DNA of 64,000 nt from Serripes groenlandicus (lineage: Eukaryota; Mollusca; Bivalvia; Cardiida; Cardiidae), in the NCBI GenBank assembly GCA_031761405.1, contig JASEVX010000001.1, positions 22,711,270 through 22,775,269 of the forward strand. The letters are read 5' to 3'. Numbering within the stretch: the stretch's first letter is position 1; each line of letters starts with the position of its first letter. This document shows positions 10,346-20,000 of the stretch, in pieces. Under the pieces are notes generated by a model. That model made no database searches and had not been told where the DNA came from. It saw only the letters and a list, made by a program, of their open reading frames with translations. The position numbers and the translations under genes were made by a program.

Positions 10346-10639
10346 TAGTTCTAGGTGCATTTAGTAAGAGAAATACTGGCAGCGTAGCTCCGTTCGCCTT
10401 ACGCCTATTAACCTTTACGCTGTCCTTTTACGCACAGTCAATAAGACCCCTAATCGCCCGACGACGAGAACAAAAGTCCACGAGCGACATGCCGCGTAAT
10501 TCTGTCCGTTTTTTTTTTTTCTAAATTCATTACACTCCACTTGTAATTTACAAAAAGCTCATGTATTTAACTACAACGCTATACAAAAGATTTAAACAAA
10601 ATAATAAATAAATACGCCCGACGGAGTATTCTCTCTTGA

Positions 10640-10770
10640 ACGTCCATCATATAAAGAGCATAAGAGATAAAGCGATGATACCATTTCGGAGTTTGTTTTA
10701 TTAACTGAGGAATATTCGGTTTTTTCTCTCTGGACATTTTGAACGGTGCTTCGTGTTTTTCATCTTAAGC
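10640..10770 (+). promoter_or_regulatory. Putative core promoter / 5' UTR of TNF gene 2
   Basis: CATATAAAGAGC at about 10648 is a TATA-like box 120 bp upstream of the start codon, and nothing repetitive lies between it and the ATG. The transcription start is not known; this is inference from position and motif only. Confidence 0.3.
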
Positions 10771-11097
10771 ATGGGAAAACCTATGGAATACGTAACAGTT
10801 CTTAAAAAGCCGGACTGCGATCTAAACATCGTGGAACACGGTGGCGTACAGGCCGAATTGTTCCAAAACGACAAGCGGGTCGGTCTGGCATCTAGAAGGT
10901 TATGTAGCCAGGCGCTGTACATTTTAGTGGTGTTTGTCCTGATGCTTGTGCTGTTTGCATCCCAACTTATCGTGCATGTTCAGCTACAAGAGTTGAGAGA
11001 ACAAGTGAACGTAAACACGGATAAAACGGACGACATGCTGCAGGCCGCATTACTTGATAAGTTTTTAAGCAAGCAGCACGATGATGCCGAGAGAGAG
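10771..11097 (+). CDS. TNF gene 2 exon 1: cytoplasmic tail, transmembrane helix, stalk
   Basis: The ATG at 10771 has context AAGCATGG; an in-frame GTG at 10753 is not a normal animal start. It encodes 109 residues: a charged N-terminus, RRLCSQ just before the membrane helix, then VQLQELREQVNVNTDKTD, a short heptad-like stalk. The donor GAG|GTACGG at 11098 ends it in phase 0. The frame stays open for 24 more codons into a MITE-1 copy (11122 on), so read-through of the donor would add transposon-encoded residues and stop at 11172. Confidence 0.85.
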
Positions 11098-14000
11098 GTA
11101 CGGATGAATAATTTAGAAACATTTTCCTACATACAGACGCTTTCTGACGTCTCTGCAGCAGGCAACTTTTGAAAACATTGTGGGAAAAAAAGAGAAATTC
11201 CACATAGTGAGCAATTTCTCATTTTGTCACAATGTACTCAACACTATTCTAAAATGAAACTGTCATCTGTATTTTTTTTTTATTTTCCCTCAATTTATTT
11301 TAAAGTCTTATGATGTTCGAAAGGGTTTACACTAAATTAGTATTGCAATAGATGTACTTATTTGAATATTTGGTTATTTTATTTGGTGATGAAGATGAAC
11401 GATTGAAGTAACATAAGTAGTCTAGCTTTGCTCCAGGACAAAGCATCCACAGATATTTCGTTATATTTGTTTTGATAGATAAGTCGCGGATTCGATCCCC
11501 GGCCGGGTAATACCAAATACTTTAACAATGGTAGTAACGGTTACCCTCCTTGTCGCTCAGGGTAGCGGGGTTGGCATTACGACTGACTGACAGTAATCAG
11601 GATAAATTGACCAGGCCTCAATTCCACCAGCGATACTTAGCGCTAAGTAATACTTAAATACTTAGAGGCATATTTCATCATTTTTGTTTCCCTTATAAAA
11701 ATGCCAAAATAATTAATTTCTTACCAATTACTGTTAGTTAGCAAGGTAACTATTTGCGTCAACGTAATTAATCAATTACTGAAATGCAGTCCACAATTCA
11801 TGTTTGAAAAGATATAAGGGAAACAAAAATGGTGAAATACGATTTTAAGTATTTAAGTATTACTTAACGCTAAGTAATGTTGGTGGAATTGGACCCAGTA
11901 GCACTTGCAACTTACCCAGTAAACGTCGTGATATAACTGAAACAATGTTGAAAGCGGCCTAAAACATCAAACAATCAATTAATTTTGCGTAATGTATCGA
12001 CCAGATCAGCCTGCGCTGTCCGCGCAGACTGATCCAGCCGACACATTCCGTCTTAGGGGGATAGATGTATAGAGTAATGATTCATGAAACAGAAAATCCG
12101 CAGGAGTCAAAAAGTGTCTGCCCGGGTTTATCCTGAGCAGAAATAAGCTGATCCTGGTCGATACTTTATGTAGAGTCCACAATTTTGGATTTCGCGTTGA
12201 ACGGCTCATATACATTGGTCCAAATTAGTTCTTTTGTTTACAAGAGCGACGTTTATATCTTAAAGTCTCGATACCGATTAAATAAACACTCAGTCATAAT
12301 GCATTGAATTTATTTTTGACATTTTTAAAAGCATTTGGCGGCGGTTTTTGACCCGAAACGCACTAAAACGTTGGGGGAAATGTGTTGAAAAACTACATGT
12401 ACATGTACCAGATTGCATTTAAGGCTGTTATATTACTATACGTTACATAACTTTTGCCGAAATATTTCCTTAGTTGATATTCGAATGTTCATTGTTCAAT
12501 AATCAACAAGTTCGATAGAACAACGTATTTTGTCAATGATAATTTATTTGTACAAATTAAGTCTTTTGCTGAAATAATGTCTTGGTTAATGTTCGAATGT
12601 TTATTGGATGATATGATTAACCAACAAGTTCGATAGAACAATGTATTTTGTCAATGGTAATTTCGTTTTGCATTTTACATTCTTACACATACAGATAAAA
12701 GTCACAAAGGCTAGAGTTGCAATGTATACCAACATCGTAAAATTGTTGTATTCCCCCCCTACCAAAGAATTTAAAAATAGTAGTAATGGCTGCACTCCTT
12801 GGGGCTCAGGGTTGCGGGATAACCATTACGACTAGTAATTTATCCTGACACCAGCCATTTTAAAACATTGTGGCAAAAGAAGAAATTGAACGTTTTGTGC
12901 AATTTCTTCTTTTGTCACTATGTTTTCAAATGGCTGGTATCAGGATCAATTGACCAGTAGTACTCGTACACAACAAGTGTAACTTACCCAGGAAACGCCG
13001 CGATATAACTGAACAATTGTTGAAAGCGGCGTAAAACACCAAACAGTGTATCATCCCACAACCGTTTACTTTCTACAGACTACTGGCTACATCTCGGTAG
13101 CAAACATACTTTGCAACACACCGTTCCATGTTGGATTAGCCGAGCCTCGGTAACTCAGTCGGTCGCGACGCGGGCTGTTAATCCAGGGATTGTGAGTACG
13201 AAACCCCAGCTCGGCTTAACATTCTTTCCGACGTTTGAATAAATTCACTGTGTATAGGGCGTCATTCGTTTTTCCCCATTGAGCTAACAATCTATGTGGA
13301 AAAGCATCCAGTTCCTTGAAAATAATGTAGTGTTGATTACTGGTGTAAGAAAGCCAGGAAATGCATGGGTAGGTGAACTGGCCGCCGTGATATGACTGAA
13401 TAATTGTTGTAAACGGCGTTAAACCTAAATCAATTAAAGCCATGTTGGACGAACCCCTTTACATGTGTTACTATACGTATGGTTGACAGTGTAATTGTAA
13501 TAAGAACAAACAATATCGTGACAGTTTTATTCAAATGTAGTTCTTGTTCTTGTTCTTGTTCTTGTCCATGAAAAATGTTTAAATTATCTGCACCTTTCAT
13601 GTATGTGTACATGATATATTGTACAATACCAAATGGACCTTTAGAAGCTAAAAGCGTATTAGCAATGGGAGCATTTGGTTTCTTTATACACCAAGAATGA
13701 CAGCTGTACATAAACAGTTTTTGTCTAATTTAAAAAAAAGTGAAATAATGGGATAACAATCTTCCATTTGATTTGCATATTTCAAATTTTGAATTAAATC
13801 AAATTCTTAAAAATAATACCCGAGTAATGTATGAACGAAGGAATGAAAGAATGAATGAATACTGGTACAAGACAGTAAAGGTGAATGAATATCTAAGTGA
13901 ATTAATGAAATACAGACAAACCAATGAATGCACAAATGAAAGAAAAGGTGGTTGAATGTTATGGGTTTAACTAGATTGGATTGGATGTGAACGGAGTGGG

Positions 14001-17000
14001 GAGGGAGGAGTGGCGGGCCGCCGGACGATCCAACTGAATGCTTTGTAACTATAGTGGGCGTAGCTTTGCAATAATCAATGTGTAGGCCGTCTCATGAGAA
14101 AATCAACATTGTGGACTCTGCGTAAAGTATCGACCCGGATCAGCCTAAGCATGCCACACAGGCCTACCCGGATAGACACTTTTCGCCTCCTGTGGATTTT
14201 CTGTTTCAGGAATAACTACTCTATACATCTATCCCCCTAAGACGGAATGTGTCGGCTGGATCAGTCTGCGCGGACAGCGCAGGCTGATCTGGTCGATACA
14301 TTACGCAGATGTCTATCGCCGCAGCTGCATTTTGGTGCATTTTGAGAAAAAATGTGTAGGCACGTGCCTACAGTGCCTAAAGAGAGCTACGACCCTGACT
14401 ATTCTGATGCATTAGTCCTTTCTCACATACAAGAAATGTACAGAAGGCGACTTCGAAAACGTCTGTTGACAAATGTGTTAAATCTCTACAAATGAAACTA
14501 TATTTATTGAAAAATACTTGACTACATTGTAGCAAAAGGTGAAATTGATTATAAGCTTGTTCTCCTTTTGCCATCATATTTTCATTAGTCATTTGCTACA
14601 TATAAACGCGCCCGGAAGAGGGAAAGGGTTAACAACATGTCTAACGTCTGTATAAATATTTAAAAGAGTTGAAAACATTTTGACAAAAGGAGAAATTGCT
14701 CATCATGAGCAATTCCTCCTCTTGCCATGATGTTTTGATAAGTTATTGGTTTCATATAAATGCGTCTGCAAGTGAGAAAATGATAAAACATGTCACCAAA
14801 GCGAATGTGAAAATGTTTTGAGACAGTTATGGAATATGAAAATCGAACCAACTCTGTCTCCGCTCCCAATGCAGATGCAAACACCATAATACCACGGAGT
14901 GATAGAGATGAATACTTGATGATGATTCTGATTCTGGTGATTAAGACGATGGTGATGGTGCTGCTGATGATGATGATCATGATGATGGTGGAGGTGGTAA
15001 TGATGATAATGATAGTGATGACATGTATGATGATAATTCTGAGGATGATGATAATTTATTGCTTCATGTATTGTTCTATTTATTTCAGAGAAAAGACAGA
15101 AATCAAAATCAAATGACAAGACGAGGTAAGTTCCAAAATCAGATTGTTTAGACCTCGTGAAAAAATATATCAATTGCATTTAAAGGCCATTGTTGTTCTT
15201 GATATACTAATGTTTCGTTATTATATTTATCCCGTGTGGCATTCGATTTAAGGTAGACTACCCCAAATTGACTCGGCGTTTTCCGTACGAGATCGGTATT
15301 TATTAACAGTATAATTTCAGACCTGTAAACGTTCGTCATTGTTCGTTGATCCAACGAAAAATACCGATCTCTAACGACCTAGTACGGAAAACACTAAGTC
15401 AATTAGGGAAGTTCTTCCTTAAAAACAAAAAAATAACTCTCAACTTGGTTTCTGGACAGTGAATCTTCTGTACCGATTGGACTTCACAAAATGGGTTTCT
15501 TTTGTCAAAACGTTTGATGATGTTGTCCTTACAAAATAAGAAACAATATTATTTATCTACCAAATGTGTTCAAGTACATGTTGTACTGTTCCTGTGACTT
15601 GTGTTTTGTATTTATATGATGTTTTGTGTCGTTTTCAACAATTGTTCAGTTATTTTACCCAGTTTCCTTGGTTAATTACCAGGATATTTGTTATTATACC
15701 CCCGCAAACGTCGGTCGGTTGGTCGGTCGGTCGGTTAGTCGGTCGGTCGGTCGGTCGGTCCGTCGGTCGGTCTGTCCGCAAAATCTGTTCCGCTGTACTC
15801 CTCCTTCAATTTCAACCTGATTTACTTCATACTAGGCATTCATACATGGCATAAATGTTAATCAGGAGTAGTATATGTGCAAGACGCAAATGTCATGACC
15901 CTGTGACCTTCACCTTGACCTCTGACCTTGAAATAGGATTTTTCTTTGTTAAAATCTAATCTGTTGTACTCCTCCTTCAGTTTCAACCTGATTTACTTCA
16001 TACTTGGCATAAATGTTAATCATGAGTAGTAGATGTGCAAGACGCAAATGTCATGTCCATGTGACCTTCACCTTGACCTCTGACCTTGAAATAGTTTTTT
16101 TTTGTTAAAATCTAACCTCTTGTACTCCTCCTTCAGTTTCAACCTGATTTACTTCATACTTGGCATTCATACTTGGCATACATGTTAATCAGGAGTAGTA
16201 GATGTGCAACACCCACATTTCATGTCCCTGTGATCTTGACCTTGACCTCTGACCTTGAAATAGGATTTTTTTGGTTAAAATCTAATCTGTTGTCCCCCTC
16301 CTTCAGTTTCAACCTGATTTACTTGATACTTGGCATAAATGTTAATCAGGACTGGAAGCTACTACTACTTTAGGAGCCTTTAGTATGACTATGTCGGGGA
16401 TCGAACCCTGGTCGAATAGTTAATTTCATGCATAAGGAACGGTTTTCACTTACTGGGAAATACGTAGTTTTGAGCCAAGCTAATACAGAAGCTTTAATAC
16501 TAAAAGAACATCATTGTAAATGTTTGAAATGTTCAACCGCCTGGGTAGTGTGGTGGTAGGGCGTCCGCCTGGTGTCGTGGGTTCGATCCTTAGCCGGGTC
16601 ATACAAAACACTTAAAATATTGGTAGTAATGGCTGCTCTCATTGGCTCGCCGCTCAGGGTTGCGGGGTTAGCATTACGACTGACTGGCTGGTGTCAGGAT
16701 ACAATGAGCAGTAGTACTGGTAACTTAAACAGGAAATGTCATGATATAACTGAAAAAGTGTTGGAAGCGGCGTAAAACACCAAACAATAAATAAATCAAT
16801 CTCTTTTCAGATTCTGGTAATTCTGTTTATTTCTGGTTGCGTGGGGGCGGAACGGTCACTGGTAAGTTGTTGTATTAAAATATAAACATGTAAAGTCGAG
16901 TAGTGTTTTCAGATCTTCGGAACACATCGAGTGTTCTAGTTAAAAGCTGTTATGTCATTAGTTGATTCAGCTCGCACACGTCCCAGTGTTCGTTGTGGTT

Positions 17001-20000
17001 GCGCAATAACAGAACATTATATTATCTAATGACCTAGTGGTCCAATTGTCAATAAAATGTTCCTGGGTTCAAATTGTCGGTTTGGGTACTGGACATTTCT
17101 GAGGTGCCAGGAAGAGGCTTCAACTGAACGTGAGGTCAAGTATTTGTCTTGTTATTTCCCTGTTGCGGTTGGGGGCACTCAATAAGAATAGCAGCCGCAT
17201 TCTGACCCTTGCATGAACGGTAAGAGCTGGCTGGGGGCACTCAATAAGAAAAGCAGCCACATTCTGAACATTGCATGAACGGTAAGAGCTGGCTGGGGGC
17301 ACTCAATAAGAATAGCAGCCACATTCTGACCCTTGCATGAACGGTAAGAGCTGGCTGGGGGCACTCAATAAGAATAGCAGCCACATTCTGAACCTTGCAT
17401 GAACGGTAAGAGCTGGCTGGGGGCACTCATTAAGAATAGCAGCCACATTCTGACCCTTGCGGGTTAAATTACATGGTTTGCTGAACCAAGGTCTTTTTTT
17501 CCGGAAAAGCTGCGATATCACATCTGGAACCCCCTGTATCTTTATTTGTCTTTCAATTGTATATGCACCTATCATATGAGTGTACACTGTGTAAAATATC
17601 AAACTGAGCATGTTGAGCTAATGCTCAATCAGAGCATTTCACCTGGAAAGCTATATGAGTATTGTGACATAGTAGCTCGTTACATGGCACTTTCGGTGCT
17701 CAGTCGATCAGTGAACAAATATCACGATCTATTACCGAAGCAAATACGCTTGATTCGTGTAATTGGCGCCTCGTTTGAAATATGTTGACAAAAACTATTC
17801 TAAACCTCGAAAATTGGGCGTACGATTTTGGTATTTTGTATAAAATCGAAAACATTTTTGAAAAAATATGAAATTGTTTAACTTTTCCAACTCATTCTCT
17901 TGTCCCCTCCCCTGCAAAGTATCTTAAGCCCGAGTGTGACAGAAAATGAGATTATTGTTTTATATATAATATTTAAATATTTAATTTCTTCAATCAAATA
18001 TATAGTCGTCAGGCTCATATATACGCATAAAAACATAGTGATTAAACACACGAAATAACATGAAAAATGTATACATTTGGTTAAGTTTTATTTTTTTATT
18101 TATTTTTTCTTATCGAATTGATAGCTATTTCTTATGACTTTTCCAAAATTTATTTAAGGCTTGGGAATATTCCGATGGGACCAAACTCACGCCGACTCCC
18201 AACTATCAAACCACGTACGGCCTGTGATCTCTGCTAGCCAGACTGAAAAAGTTGAAATCACTACTTCTGGGATTTACCTCATTTCAGTACAAATTAACGT
18301 CAAGGGACGCAGGTATGACTCACCAGTAATAAGCTGTTAATGACCTATGTGTAACAATTACTGTTGGATTCGACGTCCCTTTCCCTCATACGACAATTCT
18401 GCAGCAGACGACTTTGAACATATTTTGTCAAAAACTAGAAAATCTCTATAATTGAATTGATAACCTATGACTAAAGGTGGAAAACATTGTGACAAAAGAA
18501 GAAATTGCTCGTTTTGAGCAATTTCTTCTTTTGTCACAATGTTTTCAAAAAGCCATCTGCTGCAGAGGCGTGAGAAAGCGTCTATATGAGGGAAAGGGTT
18601 AAATAGTACTTGCATGAAATTTAAACAATGTGTCGTTCTATCTCACAGTGTGTAATTTCCTACAAATATTACATATTTTGTTTATGAAATAATCATATAC
18701 AAGTACCATGATATGGTGGGACAACAACATATTCTACTTGATTTATAACCAAACTTTACGGTTATGCTATAATGGTATTACTGTTTGTTAATAAACAATG
18801 ACAACAACATGTGAGCCGTTCCAAGAAGAAAAAAAAACATTATGGACAATGCGTTATGTATCGATCCAGATCAGCCTGCGCAGTCCGTGCAGTCCGCGCA
18901 GGCTAATCCGGGCCGACTCATTCCGTCTCAGGGAGAAAGAGGTACAGAGTAACGAGTCATAACACAGATAATCCACAGGAGGAGAAATGTGTATGTCTGG
19001 GTTAGCCTGCGCGGTATGCTGAGGCTGATCCGGGTAGATACTTCAAAAAGAGTCCACACTGTTGGTTTTCTCGCGGAACAGCTCATGTGTGCCATACGAT
19101 TGTCGAACATCTATATCTGACAATACTGTACACTTTTAACTTTGATCCGGACCAGGTCAATATTATCAAACCATAATGTCACTTCATTTTATTTAAACAA
19201 TCCATTTGTCTGATGCGCCATCTAAACTATATTAGATATACATAATATCTTGTTAAAGAAAAGCTCAAAATAGTTATTGTTTCTCTTCCCATTTTATTTT
19301 GATGATTTATAAAGTTTCCTTTTATTAATTGTCAATACTTAATATTGTCTAATGCATATTGTGTAAATGTTTGATGAAGAGGCCCAGAGGGAAGACTGGG
19401 TTTACCCAACCCTTTTGTCTCTTTAAATAAAGTATTTATTATTCATGTTATTATTATTATTAGTAGTAGTAGTAGTAGTATTAGTATTATTATCATTATC
19501 ATTATTATTTATTATTCATTATTATTAAATTATTATCATTAATTTCACGCCTGAATGACTGGTCGTGCTGTACTGGTCAAAACATCCACCTTTGAAAAGG
19601 GAAACCAAGGTCCGTTTCCCGATAGGATCATACCAGAGACTAAAATTGAACTTTAAATTGCATTGTTTTTTATTGTCTTATAATGTAATGTAATGTACTG
19701 TTATGTATAATAGTGAACTATACAATGCTGAACTATAGTGTACTGTACTATTTTCCAGTCGAGTGGGTAGCATTTTCACTCCCGTTGGATATTGGATCTG
19801 TAAGGACAGGCCCCCCGCCAACAACGATCGAGTTGAAACAATGATTGATAAAGTATTTACCACACAAGATAGGAGGTATGTAAACAAACAAATTATTGCT
19901 ATCTTTACCACTGGCAATGTTGCACCTTTTGAAGGCCATCTTTAATACTCAAGATAGGAGGTATGTAGACAACAAATTACTGCTATCTTTACCACTGGCA

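Noticed and set aside
10753..10770. Earlier start (GTG) for TNF gene 2
   Set aside because: GTG is not a normal animal start codon; the ATG at 10771 has a fair context and fits the type II topology.
14793..15179. Histidine-rich protein, minus strand
   Set aside because: It is the translation of a (GAT)n microsatellite and the antisense of a TNF gene exon.
16540..16610. tRNA gene
   Set aside because: The head belongs to SINE-B: same body and tail are found at 11.5, 12.8, 26.4, 44.1 and 48.6 kb.
16811..16861. Reading exon 3 of TNF gene 2 in phase 0 (hydrophobic ILVILFISGC)
   Set aside because: It would not match the phase of exon 4, whereas the other frame joins exons 2, 3 and 4 without conflict.
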